A DNA stretch of 64,000 nt from Eutypella sp. D-1 (lineage: Eukaryota > Ascomycota > Sordariomycetes > Xylariales > Diatrypaceae), in contig JAJTTP010000001.1 of assembly GCA_023313575.1 (NCBI GenBank), positions 1,488,001-1,552,000 of the forward strand, given 5' to 3'. The translations under genes and the position numbers were made by a program. The notes below the pieces were generated by a model, which ran no database searches, was not told the origin of the DNA, and was given only the letters and a program-made list of their open reading frames with translations. Positions 32,109-45,195 of this stretch are shown here, in pieces (the first letter of the stretch is position 1; each line of letters starts with the position of its first letter).

Positions 32109-35100
32109 CCACAGAGATAGAAACAGGGCACGGCGTCGTGAGGATGTGCAGATGGATGCATAGGCACATATGTAGATGGGTGTGGCTTGTGCCACTTTGA
32201 TAAATAAACGTAATTAGCTGATACCACATCAATATGTATCACGTACATAGATAAAATTTATAGTGTATACGTGCTCAACAGCTTAATTGCGGCATCTCGT
32301 CCTAGTAACACGTCGCCGACGCAAAACTGGCATTGCCGCCCGCTACTGCTACAAGGCGTGGTTGCATTTGCATTTGCATAGCAAGCGGCACATAGATTAC
32401 ACTTCACACATACACTTACACATCGATATAGTACTGCTAGGTAGGTATGTAGTAGGAGGTTGATTAGTACCCACGACGGTCCCGACGTCGTGCATCCCTA
32501 CAATGTCTTTGATGAAAAAAACCTCCGCTCTAACTTTAACTAATCAGACACTTGTCGAGCTTATACATGCCTATTTGGGGGGCATTCGTAAACGGGGACC
32601 GTCCCCCCTCGCTCCGCACGCCCAAGTATGTCTTCCTTCATCCGGGAATTCGTTTTCAGGAAGATTTTGAGGGGGGGGGGGACGCGTGAAGCGAGAAGAG
32701 GGAGGGAACCTGACAAGGCGTACTACGTAACTACATAGTAAAGAGAGGCAGGCAAAAGAGAAGAAATTTCGGATGTTACCGCCGAGATCATACCGGGGGG
32801 CGACAAGTGAGTCACGGATGGGTTTAAGTAGAAGGGGAAGAACAACACTATCGTCTATACCCAGGTAGAAATATCCACACAAGATCCCTAAAAGTAGTCA
32901 GTCCTACTAGTAGCGAGACCGATATATACTAACCTTGCGTACCCGCTGTCCCGGCCGGCGCCCCGGCCTCGGCAAATCACGGCTGGATATTCCTCTAAAA
33001 CTTCGCTTCAGTTTATGTACGTTCAGGCCTGCTCGCTTTTGACATGGGATCCGTAAGTCTAGATTATGCCTAGTTTATCCAGGGCTGGCCCGTTTTTTGC
33101 CTCCCCTTGTCCTTTTTTTTGTTTGCCCTGGAAAAAAGGAGAGGAAAAAAAAGGATGAGGCGAGGGTCTATATAAAAGGGCCGGATGCAGTTCTCGACTT
33201 CCGTGAATCCGCAACTCGCATTTCTAACTGCTTATTATAGTAACAGTGAAAAAGGGGTCTGCTACCTACGTCCCCCTATTGCTAAGAGCGATCCTGGATT
33301 ACCACTGTTCATTTTTTAAAAAGAAAAATAGAGGAACTTTGGAACTGGATTGAGTAAAAAAAAGAAAAAAACTTTAATATAGCGGGGCTGATAACGATCC
33401 TCGAGCCGGTGGCCACCTACCCCGTTACAAATCTCGTCTTCATTTCTAGCCACCCTCGTAAAGTGTTCGTCAGGTTGATGTTAAACCTACTTAAGTATAG
33501 ATGCATGTAGGCATGGATGAAGATAGAGAGGGCTGGATCGAGAGGGAGAGAAAGGTCGGAACATAGAAAAATGGTCTTTCTTAACTGAGTCGCAACAAAA
33601 GATAAGATCCGTAAATGGGGGACGGGATCGAGTCGGATTCGCTTCTAGAGCCTGTAGCTAGTCCCTAGACCACCTCGACTATAAACCCAACTGCCCTAGG
33701 CGGTTGGCATTGTTTGGATATAATAATAGTCAGTTCCGAGTTGGTGTACGCACGGATCCCAAGTCCCACGACGCCGGTAACAAAAAGAAAGTCCGCACGA
33801 TCGCAAATTACGTATGATGGAGGATCGTGAGGAGGTAAACTGAATCGTCGTGGTTGGCTTCTATCACCTAACTACATAGTCCAGTTGTCAAGAAGATAGC
33901 ACGCGATAGCGAGCTTGTCTTGGCAGTGCAGTCCTCTCTGCAAGCCCCGTCTTTCCCTCTTTGTGGACCTGCCTGCATCACATACTTGCATCAGAACCCC
34001 AGGGCACCAGGGCACTCGCAGCGAATCGTGCTCAGGCCTTCTTGCTACGAAATACTGTAGGGCCCGTAAGTCTATGGGGGACCATGCAGGCTATCTGGCT
34101 AGCCTTCTCACTGATTTCCTTACTACTGCCTGCCAATTGTTTATACTACCTGCTGGTTGGTTGGCTGGCGGGTTAATTAGTGTAATTCCTTCTGCAGTCA
34201 CAATTGACAATATCGACACCGCTCCTTGTCAGCTTACGTAGACAGCGTCAAGAAAAGCAACCAGAGAGACTTAACCCGAACTCAAAGGGTGGCTCAGGTT
34301 ACCTGTTATGCAATTGAGCATCCAACTCACTTCCGCGTTGCCGTGTGATTGCCGAAATATACCTAAATTTTCGAACACTTAGGTAATGCGAATCGTGGAT
34401 GATCGACGAATGATATCAAGTAAGCAGATAGTCTGGTATTTAAGTCTGTCCATCGCCATATGAGTTTGATACCCGACCAACGGACGTTCGACTAAAGACG
34501 TCATTTACCGACCGAAACCCCAAACTTCTGATCACATAGTTACCACCCGACCACCCCGACCCCTAAATCACGGACGGGAACGATGGGGATCTTACAACAT
34601 GGCTTGCTAATCCGGGGACGCGGTTCAATCTTCTAAAAGCTTGGCAGCTAGCGGCATAAGGCATTGATCTTCGATACAGATCGAACTATCAACTCAGGTT
34701 ACCGGTTGCCGGTCAGACTGTGTAACACGTACCGTATCTCATATATATCATCTCGACATATACCCAACATCCATGAATACGGGTATTCTGTTACATGAGC
34801 TGTATATCGGACGCCGCGGACAATCCTGAAAATCCCCCCTGCGGACATAGACCTGCATATATCACGGTGGGTGGCTTGGGTAAGCAGTCTGCAAACTGGT
34901 TACCAGACGACATGCTCGAATCTCATTTGATCTCAATGAAGCGCCCCCCCCAATGTCCTGAAGGTTTGGCGGCTCTAAGCTTGAAAAGAGGATCGAAATT
35001 ACATTGGCCCTGGTGATACCTACGACGATAGGCTCATTGAAGATCACGGCCAGTACGTGTTTGTTGCTATGTAATGTAACTCTGCTGTATGCACACATAA

Positions 35101-38100
35101 TGTAGCTTGGGTCGGATCGCCGCTTGATAAGGACCATTGGTGTTGGGCTAGTCGCGAAGTGAGGGGCTTTCTAGTCACCCTTCCCTAGCGACGAAGAGTC
35201 AAGTAGATAGTCTGTTGCCGCCCTGCCGGTGTGCGATGCGGAACTGTAGACCGTCTTAGTGCTTGATCTTATAACGGTGCAATACTAAGTAGGCGGAAGT
35301 GTGCAGACTGAAGGGCGAACCGATGAAGCCTAATCTAAGTCTAGTTTGGATTCGTCACCCGCTACATATCCAGTATTTAAGTGCGATGAGGTTTATGTAC
35401 CATCAACATCACCTACGTAATAGGGTGGTATTGCATTTGACTCGACAACCACCTACATATCTACGGAACTATAAACGAGAACCAGATAGCGGCGCCCAAT
35501 ACCAATACCACTGTGTCGGGGTTGACGGTATGAAAAGATTGCCAGTGTTGCTTAATCATGATATCGTCGGATAGCCTATACTGGTGGTTCTTCGATGTAT
35601 TTCGCCGCCCCGTCCTTTTATCAATTTCGACCGCCACTTTATACTCAGAGAGAATGCCCTTTACGATGCAATTCAAGGTTGATATGGGCTGTATAGAACC
35701 CCTTGAAAAGTGAGGCCTTGTCGAATAGATCGCTACATCATGATACCGGCTTTCTCTGTCGCCCTCTCGCGACATCCTTCCGAGGCATGAGGGCATAATG
35801 GCGAGCTGGCTGAAATACTGCCCCGCCGAAGAAAATGCAAGGGGTTTCCGTATGGCTTCAGGGCGTGAACTGTACTTTTTTCTTCCAAACAAACATAGAG
35901 AATTTTGTTTTACGCATAGACGATTCCATCAAGGATCGTGAGGGGTTCGGCCGAGATGAGGCTTCCTAGCTCTCGGGGAGCACCGTGCTGTCGTGCTACT
36001 ATTATCGGTAATCGCACCGATTGAGTCCTTCTAGACCTTCTAGTGTGTTTCAGAAGGGGAAAAAAAAAATTCCTCCCTTTCTGTGACTCCCGTAAGTCTT
36101 GCATAGGTTGCCTAGACTCTGCAATGTAAGCTGCTCTCGTAATTGCGATGTAGCTGCTAATTCACCAATTGGTAGGGACGAGGAAAGGTCATGTAAACCG
36201 ACCGTAAGGCAAGACCAGTGACCTTCTGGCCCCCGAGGCGTAGATGTGAGACTGGATATGGGAAGGTTTGAGGACAGTTAAAAAGAGATCGTAACTTGGC
36301 ACCAAGAAGACGAATGCATACCCATAGCTAACCATTTCGCTAGTGCCTAGTGCAAACCAGTCATTCTCTAGTGTAGTTATAAGCGGCCAACACTAGCATG
36401 CGAAGGCGCTGACTGAAAAAAAGTTCTAGCCCTTTTGCCTCCGACAACCCCCGCAGAACCCACATACGGCATGGCCAGCCCTAGCGGCGGTCGGTCTCGA
36501 CTTGGGGATCTGCAGAAATTCTCGAACCGCGCGCAGCCCCTGCTCTCTTGACTACTTACCTAGGTAGGGGGTAGGTAGTCTTGGTAGTCTTGGTAATATA
36601 GTAGTATTATGTAGAAAACCACACTATACTGACTACATACACTGCGTATGTATGTATGCACTCCTTGCTCACTTTCAAGTATCAAGAATACTACGTATCG
36701 TACACACATATCTACGCGTATGAACCGATAAAGCCGCTTTGCCGCGCGCAAAGGACACGATCTGCATATTGGCCAAGGCTTTGACTCGCGTGACCAAGCG
36801 GATTATGGCTTATCTCATAAACCAGATAAGACATAAGATGGGTAGGGGCATGTTTCTGGGTAAGGCGCTGTCTATCAAGTTCTACTGATGATGGTAACGA
36901 TCACGAGGGGCATTGTACCGTTTGTTCTGTCTCTGAATTACAGCTGCCGAGTAAGGGGGGAGATGGAGATCGAGACTTGAATTCTAGAAGGCATTGTTGT
37001 TAATCAGTGTCTCAAAAGTCCGTTTTGATGCCTGCGCGGACCCCTTTTGAGTAACCATCTAGTCTAGTCAGTGGGTTCCTCGACATTCTCTGCTCACTCG
37101 CTTCGTAAAGTTCTACCATACAAACTCAAAATTCTGGAGTCCCGATTACTTGCTTACCTTACTTACCTCCTGACCCGGATCGCCTGAGTAAGAAATGCAC
37201 TGAGATAATCTTCATTCGTAAAGATGCCATCCGTATTATTGCATCGCCATCGTATCGTCGCATAACTAGTTCGGATGGCGCTCGGTCGGTCGCATGCTTT
37301 TTTTCCCTTCGTCTTCTCCCCTCCCCGCAAATCTTCCCGAGGATGATCAAGCCGCTCAACCCGCAGCGTCCCTTGCAACCTCCGGTTGTACATGATCGTC
37401 AGGCGCCCTGCTGATGTGTTGTGTCGTTGGTAGGTTAAGGGTCTTCCCCCAGTCCCCTCCCCACCGGAGATGAACCCCGTTGACATAGGCCCAGCCCTGA
37501 GGTGCTGTCTGGGTTGCCTGTATTGGTCTATCGCACCTCAACTTGAAATCTAGAAGGGGCAATCATAGACCATGTCTATGCCTCAGTAGAATGTACGTAT
37601 TTGATCGGCCGTACCTGGGTATGTAGAAACTGTCCGCTTCCGATCGACAACTGCTACCATAACAGGCATGGGGAGGCACTTCGCATATGCAGAAGGGAGG
37701 TGGTATAAGGTGTAGTAGCACCACAGCCCAAAACCCCTAACCAGGGACGGCACCTCCAAAAAAAAGAAAAACTGTCGAATCCGATTTGCTCATCCTCACC
37801 CCTACACTTACGAAATGGAGGAGAGGGAAATGGGAGGGAAAGTCAAAAAAGAAATCAAAGCAAAAGAGAAAGAATAGTATATTATTACTTTGTACCTTGA
37901 TGGAATCCACGGATCATCCTCCCTGCCTCTCCCCTCCCCCCTTAGAGCTCTAAGCTCTAACTATATCTCTCTCGTATGCACGCACCGACCGGGAACACTG
38001 CTTTAGGGGCATGCATTCGCATGTCCCCCGGTTTAGACCAACCAGAGGAATGAGGGGCGGCCATGCTGTAGACTGGTTCAGGTTGATAGGCCGGTTAAGG

Positions 38101-40840
38101 CAAGTTTAGTGGGTGAGAGATACCCGCATAGGCACGCAATGCGATGCCGGGCTAGGGAATTGGTTTGCATCCGCGCATTAGCAATTGGCATGGAGCATGG
38201 TGCATCCCATCGTAGTCTATACACATCCTACACATTCCCCATACATACTTTACTTAACTAGTATAACTTCAATTGTATCGAATGCTTGCGGGAGCCGTCG
38301 GCAGGCGTGCGGTGTATGGATGTCCTGGTGTCGCCATGCACACTTATCAGGTGTGCTGTCCCCGTTCTGACACGACATATTACAACATTGGAAAGTATTT
38401 GAGTAATTCCTTAATGTAGGTAGACGGACGGCGGACGACTGACAGATCGATTTGAGAACGGGACAACTAAACTCTTTTCACGACTCGGTTTAGCAAGAAT
38501 TTGATTCGTCCTCGACCTCGACCTCCCCCCTCGCCTTGACCTCCTTCCTTCCTTACCGTCTCAACCCGTCCCAACCGTCAGACCGTCTACCGACCTCGTT
38601 CCTTGTCGTTGAATAATAATTGATCCCCTTATCTCAATTACCTCCCCCTCCCCCCGCATACTCGCTATCTTTGTGTAACTGCTTGCAGTTAGGTTGTTTA
38701 CGTGGACTCTTTGGTCTGCTTATCCAGCTTATCCAATAGCAACAAGGGAATTGATTTCTTTTGTATGCCCAGACAGGATGCCAGATGATAATATTCCGTA
38801 TGTTTATTTTGTTGCACCCCCATATGTAATGCATAGAGATATCATCTACCTATATGGTAAAAGTATACGAGGATCCATACAATTGTATAAGTATATATAC
38901 TCAGTAGTATTCAGAGTTCCGAAGTTTTAAGTCTCGCAAAATACACACCAATCCATTTCAAAAGCCGATCAGAGTTGTAGGGCGCTTATCTAGACGAAGT
39001 CTGTTAGGTACATACAAAATCTAGGTACCCATCAAACTAGCCGGTTTGAGTTTGGGTTAGTTTAAGTACCGCTTAAACCCTTGCTCCAGGGCTGTCTGGC
39101 CTATCCGTCCGGTGCCTCCGCTTTGCCGCTAGTCTATATATACTTAGGCACTTCAGTTAGCTCGTCTCTTAGGTAGGTGTCTAGGTAGCCCCTCACGCCG
39201 ACTTGCGCAGGATCCTTACAATTGTATACTTAGGTAGAACCAAGAGAATCTCCATGCCTACCTGTTAAGTATACTTTAAGTACTGTATAACCTTCCGATC
39301 TACCGGAATCCCATTGCCTTGCAGCGTTTCAATGCCTATTGCTTATCTACAGTATATGTTGTACCTCGGACATCTCAACCCTCTCTCACCTTGTCACTCT
39401 GTCTGCCTGTCACCCTCCCCTTCTCAATTGTCCCCTTCCACTTCCACTTCCACTTCCCCCCCCCCCACATCTGGGGCACTTTTCATGGTAAAAAATATTA
39501 CAGTACTTATTATGTACATTATATACCCTGTCCCAAAGGTTCCTACATAGAGGTACCCATGGTCAACATTTCTTGGCCAAATCCCGATAAAAGTAAAGCG
39601 TGTATGTAATGTGTGAACCTGGAATTTTGAATTTGATTGATTGATTTGAATCGGAATCTTCCCTTGCACACCCAATTTCGACTCTCGCACACACTGCACA
39701 CTCACACTCATACACAACTCACTTCACACTTACACCTACCCGGACACTCTATGCTGACCAAAACCTTTTTTTTTTAATCACGTCTAATGTAGGTTAAACA
39801 CTCATTATGTAGGTACACGTAATTTATTCTTCTATTTTACTTTCTTCCCACCCACAAGGAAGGTTACCTTCTCATGTACTTTATATGGATCGCATGCGGC
39901 ACCACCCATCCCATGATTACACCTAAAAACTTATAATACGGACACTACTACAATACGGACAGCTACTACACCACTACACTACACTACATAGTACACTACC
40001 ACAAACCACACTACCACACTTCCACAACTACTGTACCAACCAACCAACCTATCCCATCCCAACTCACTACACAAGTCTGCGCCGATTCTGATTCGCTGCT
40101 TCGCTGATTCGTACAAACTCAACTACTACCTATAGTAAGAGCCTCCCTCCATTGTAACTCCATAGTAAACTCAATAGGTACGGAGTAGATATAGACCCGT
40201 TGTTATACTACTTCACTACTTCCCTACTTCCCCGGGGGGCCCCATTCTCTCGAATTTTCTTAGATTTCCTTCTCCTCTACCAACTCCAAACCCTAAATAA
40301 TCGACAATTTTGTTCCTTTTTTTATTTATTGAAAGCAAACCCATTACCACACAGAACAACTAATACCACTTCGCAGTACTCATTAAGTATTTGGGACGAA
40401 CGTCACTCCGGCTTTTACTTGCCACCAAACAAGAACATACTCTGGAAGAAGAGGGAAAGGAACTAAAAAGGCAAAAGAAGCAAAGAAATACTCACCTGGA
40501 TCCCGACGACGACGAAAACCAAGACGAAAACGGCGACGATCCAAGGTTCCTCATACCTAGCCTTGGCCACTTCTTCTTTTTTTTCCCCATCACACCATAT
40601 CTTATACCTTTAGCTACTTGGAGGAAAAGTAGAGTACTCATGACGACGACTTGTCAAATATTCAGTCGGAGTTCTACAGTCGGAGGATCAGGAACAGCCG
40701 CGGCGTAGCGCAATCGTCGGACCTCCTCCATATCACGGGTTTTCGGTATCCTGGTATTCCGGTATCCCCGGTATAACCATATCTCATTCCTCGCGCGCGC
40801 GCATACCCTCTTACGTCAGAAAGAGGGAGAAACAAAAACA

Positions 40841-40880
40841 GGAAGATACTGGAAGATATAAGAAGATACGGGAAGATACA
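40841..40880 (+). repeat. 4 x 10-bp tandem repeat in the Reg1-like leader
   Basis: Four exactly phased decamers (GGAAGATACT, GGAAGATATA, AGAAGATACG, GGAAGATACA) end 20 bp before the start codon at 40901. They almost certainly lie in the 5' leader. Confidence 0.85.
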
Positions 40881-40900
40881 AGGAATAATAAACCTTCAAC

Positions 40901-42711
40901 ATGGCGGTGGTTCTTACAGCAGAAGACAATAGCCCTTTCTCGTCTTCGACGGGACTGAGGCGATCGCATTCACAATCCAGATTCAACACGGCACAGCCAT
41001 CGAACAAGTTCCGTTCCTCTTCAGCTTCAAAACTCAACGATTTATACCAAGAGGCCTATAGTGACCCCTTCCATCTCGTTCCTGAATCGAGCCCTTGCTC
41101 AACACCATCCTCGCCCCCCACACTTCATGCCGAATCCATCGATCCCTCTTACTCATCCACACCTGCCACTAGCTTATCACTAGATGACCAATGCGAAGAC
41201 GAGATCCATCTCAAATCCCGGCATCAGATTCCCGTCTCAGATATACATGACCGGCCTTACTTTGGACCAATAGAGGATCTCGAACCTCCTCCTAGTCCGG
41301 GGACCGGGAACTCTTACACGGTCTCACCATCGGACGATGCCTCCGCCGCAACGTCACGCCCTGGAACACCCGAACTCGGCGAGCACGCTGAGGATGACAC
41401 GGCTGTCAAGCAGCATCCTACTCATCACGTCGACTATCTATCTCACGACTGGAGAGAGGAGGACATCTGGTCTTCATGGCGGTACATCGTGTCAAAAAGG
41501 GGCGAATACACCAATGGCCCCCGGCTTGAGAACGCCTCATGGCGCACTTGGATGAAGAACAAGTACAATCTCAAAACCGTCTCTCCTGAGACGCTCAATT
41601 GGTATTTCTTACTTACCCTACCCCCTTGCCAAGCGTGCTTATACTGACAGTCTTGTGTAGGCTTAAGGATTGCGATGTCACTTGGCTATATGGCCCGTTA
41701 CAGACCAATGGATCTAAGCGATCTCCCCGCCGCTCGGGGCATAATGGCCCTAGAAGACATGGTTCATTCTCGCATAAACAAAAACCCATTCTAAAGAAGA
41801 GGAGCATGTCTGAGGTCATGCTACAGCGGTCTTTGTCATCATCATCCTTGCTCAAGCAGGCAACCGCTGCGGTTCAGGCACAGCAAAAGGATGGGAACAC
41901 AAGGCTGGCTCGTCCTAACCTCCACAGGGCAGTAACCACTGACTACGTCGCTTTCCCATTTTCTTCCCGGAGACGATCCGACGGAAACACGAGTAGCACA
42001 CTCTCCACATCAAGCTCAGGTATAGAAACACCCGCTGCCGAACGAAAACATATCCATTTCGACGAGCAAGTCCAGCAATGCATTGCCGTTGATGTCAAGG
42101 GAGACGAAGATGAGGCCGACGAGCTAGAACACGCTCGGTGGGCATATGACGACAGCGATTCGGATGACGGTGCGATCATGATGAAGCGGACCCGCTCGAC
42201 GAAAAAGCCTATCATGCGGAGGAAGACGCAGTCGAATCCGAACACGGAGAGCAAAACGATTGCGATGTTGCCATCGACGACCTTGAAGTACCGCGTAGAT
42301 TCGCCAGAACCTAACGAGACGGCAATGAAACATAGCAGGAGCTCTCACAGAGGGTCGTTGTTATCGCCTTCGGCATCTCAGGAAACATTACGTCCTTCGA
42401 GACCTTCTGGTTCGTTGCACTACGACGAAGACGATGAGGACGCCCTGGTTCTGGATGACGATCTTACCACACCCTTTTCGAGCCCCGTCGACCCCACACC
42501 GCAACCTAGACAGAAAACCCCACAAGGTTCGACCTCGCAGGGCGGTTCGGCAGCTGAATCCGAAGGTTTACGCCGAACTGATTCAGGAATGCTTATGCCG
42601 GTCGAAGAGAGTGGTCCGCCAACCCAGCCGGGCCTCGTCGGCCGCGTTGTCGAAACCGTTAACACTGCCCGCGACATCGTCCACGTCATATGGAATGTCG
42701 GCTGGAGATGA
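40901..42711 (+). CDS. Reg1-like regulatory subunit of protein phosphatase 1 (DUF1752 protein)
   Basis: Two exons, 40901-41601 and 41661-42711, joined in phase to 583 residues; the 59-nt intron has donor GTATTT, branch TACTGAC and acceptor TGTAG. The conserved block at about residues 179-250 (LSHDWREEDIWSSWRYI, NASWRTWMKNKYNL, then LNWLKDCDVTWLYGPL across the junction) is the DUF1752 domain of fungal Reg1-type proteins. Residues 363-367, KHIHF, followed by DEQVQQCIAVDVKG, match the RVxF-like PP1 docking motif of yeast Reg1. Reg1 targets the Glc7 phosphatase to Snf1 kinase in glucose repression. The rest is Ser-rich and disordered with acidic patches and a conserved-looking end (GLVGRVVETVNTARDIVHVI). 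The family assignment is firm; the exact physiological role here is inferred. Confidence 0.88.
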
Positions 42712-45195
42712 CTCTATTAGGGCAGCCCCGATGATCTAGCTGCGGCACTCATCGTGAGGGGAAAGTAATCAATCATATTAAGGGGGAAAGGGGGACGGGG
42801 CCTACACCAACAAGGGCCATCGCCTCACAACTCATCAATAGGGCATTACAGGGCTGTTTTTGCTCGACTCTCTCCAAGACGAAGCGATTTACGAACTTGC
42901 ATGGCATCTGGCGTTCCAGCGTATTAATGACTCCTTTTTCGGTCGGGGAGTTTTGTTCTTTTTTTTTTCCTCAAAACAGAGTTGTCATTAAAAACATATG
43001 GCAACATATCATCGAAAATGAGGGACCCGGCTAGGTCCTTGAGAAGACAACACAGGCAACAAAGGAAACGGAAAAAAAGGGGGTACATACAAGGAGGGCG
43101 GATATATGGGGCACATAGGCGCACGTTTCAAAAACATTGCTTTTTTTCTTTCTTGCGGCCTCTTCTCTCTTCTTCCTCTTTTCCTAGGATGGCTGGCTAT
43201 ACCACACACGCACACACACACACGACACTATTATACTCTTCTTCGGGCCCGGACAGGACAGCGCGGATAGCGAGGGGACGGAAGGAATAGGAGAGAGGAG
43301 GGAAAAGAAATGAGGACAGCGATTTTTTTGGTTTTTTGGTTTTTTTGCAGGGTTCTAACTCAGAAAGAGCGGGCTTATTAGCGCACGGGAGAGCCGGTAT
43401 TGTCGTGGCCCAGCAGCGCGTCCTGCACATACATATTACGCGCCACGCGCCACGCGCCTTACGCAAAAGTGTGGTTCTTTTTTTGTTTTTTGTTAACCCA
43501 CCCATCACGCCTTCTGAATGATGAATGGCATTAATATGATTTGATGAAGAACTACATGAAGAGAGGCCTGGGCCCGGAACAGTAACTCAGCCTATTTGAT
43601 ATGCAACCATGTGATTCTGTAGCTTGATGTGATTATATTCCTGGACATGTGCGTATATACTTCCTCCCCTTTCTCGGCACATATACCACCCAGTTAGGAA
43701 TTAGGTAAGGTTCGTAGGGAGGTCATGATAATACCACTTAGATATATCCATCTATCTACGCGACATTGCATATATCGCCTGTGGCGAGAAGTGTTCGTCT
43801 ACAGAGGAGGGTCATCGTGCCCGACCATCGCTATCCCCCACTCGCCTGTTCCTTCCCCTTATAAACCTGTTCAATGGCGGCAGCAACGGTCCAAGATGCC
43901 TTATATCGAGTTAACACTACTATTCAGTATCTCAAGGACAAATCCACCAGTAGGTGTTGTTGGGCGTGGGTTTGGGGGTTTTTCTTTTTTTGCATATAGT
44001 TTCTGGCGGAGCGGTAGCGTGGCAATTTTTCTAGGATTTAGTCAAAGTGTGGCCTTTCAAGGGCGCGTGTTCGAATCTAAGAGAGCATTTTTCTCTTTTT
44101 TTCTTCCGTCTGCCCTAGGGCTTCAAATATCATGTTGAAGGATTCTGTCGGATGCTCTTTAGTCCCGTATCAAGATGGCAGGCAGCCTGAAGAATCCCTA
44201 GCGATGATCGTTTCCCTGAGCCTTGCCATAAATAGACAGACAGGGTCAGACCTTTGAATATCTTAACACTACAAGTGACTACAGCTAGTGGTTCCTGAAC
44301 ACCTAGTATCAAACATCGTAACCATACCAAGACATTCATTCGTCCCAAGTAAAATCCGGCGGCCGATCGCCTACCTAACTGCTAGGACTCAGCTTCCCGG
44401 GGAAGTGTGATTAGCATTCGGGCAGTTTGTGATCACTTGATCAGGTGTTCAGTCAAGCCGTCTCCCCGCATCCGGCAAGGAATGCCCAGCTGTTCGGTCT
44501 AGCGGGCATGGGACCTCCGCTGATTATATACCTATGACCTGCGACCCGTTATGAGCGAGTATAGTCAGAGGTAGTAGACGCATCTATAATGTGGTGGTTT
44601 CAGTTCTCCTAGGAGGAAGAATGTAGAGGCGTAGACGTATACCTGGATGGTAATGTAGATCCATTCCAAAGGCTGGGGCCCAGTCAAACGTAGCAGCCGT
44701 TTCCGGGCCGATTGCGAATGATGGATCCCCGGACTTGCGAGGCAGGCAAGAGTAGGTAAGTTGGTAAGTAGCCGTGCTGGTTGGATCCTCGACCATGTAG
44801 TTGCTTGCGACTTCGCTATGTTAAGTATTAGGTATGGTGCATAGGGATCTACAAGTCCATTCCTTCCCCGTGACCAGTCCAGCCGGTGAGCTAGCTACAA
44901 ATCCGGGACGACCAAGTAGCATGATAGAAACTAGATCGAGAATGTAGTCTCATACATTCGACTCCGTCAGCCGTTTAGCCTTGCCTCTGTCCATTCTACG
45001 TAGACACCGGCAGAATAAAAAGACTTCTTGTCCTGATGATTTGGAGAGTGTCGCATTGGTCTATGTTCATATATACGTTCTGGTTTCCGTGGCCTAGCTA
45101 TTTTACATACTCGAACTTTTTTAAAAACAGACGATAATGAAAATACCATCAATACACACGTCATCCAGGTATTCAACCCAACCGGGATTTACAAC
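42712..45195. other. Convergent intergenic region
   Basis: 2.5 kb between the 3' ends of the Reg1-like gene (+) and the CYT-4-like gene (-). No gene is supported. It holds an (AC)n repeat near 43203-43223, T-runs near 42959-42967 and 43326-43346, and a possible Pol III-type cassette at 44004-44092 described in the findings. Confidence 0.5.

Larger units (their letters stand above)
29277..40900. other. 11.6-kb gene desert
   Basis: I find no frame or spliceable set of frames in these 11.6 kb that resembles a protein; the longest frames are 100-145 codons, lack good starts and show no motif. The stretch contains a probable MITE (31583-31805), a strong hairpin (32064-32108), G and C runs (about 30168-30183 and 39456-39466), TTCCAC repeats (about 39436-39455) and scattered TAGGTAGG-type motifs (29318-29330, 32440, 36562, 39170-39190). 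The last 700 bp are the promoter and leader of the Reg1-like gene. Non-coding transcripts cannot be excluded. Confidence 0.5.

Noticed and set aside
33627..33679. A tRNA-like relic on the minus strand with a paired end (GTCGAG/CTCGAT) and a box resembling TGGTCTAG
   Set aside because: Only 53 nt long, no anticodon arm and a poor B box. Most likely a chance hairpin.
35461..35892. A 143-codon minus-strand frame in the gene desert with a hydrophobic C-terminus
   Set aside because: It begins without an ATG, has no motif and its composition matches non-coding flanks.
43897..44138. An ATG-started 81-codon plus-strand frame
   Set aside because: It overlaps the Pol III-like cassette, is Phe/Ser-rich from T-rich DNA and has no homologue I recognise.
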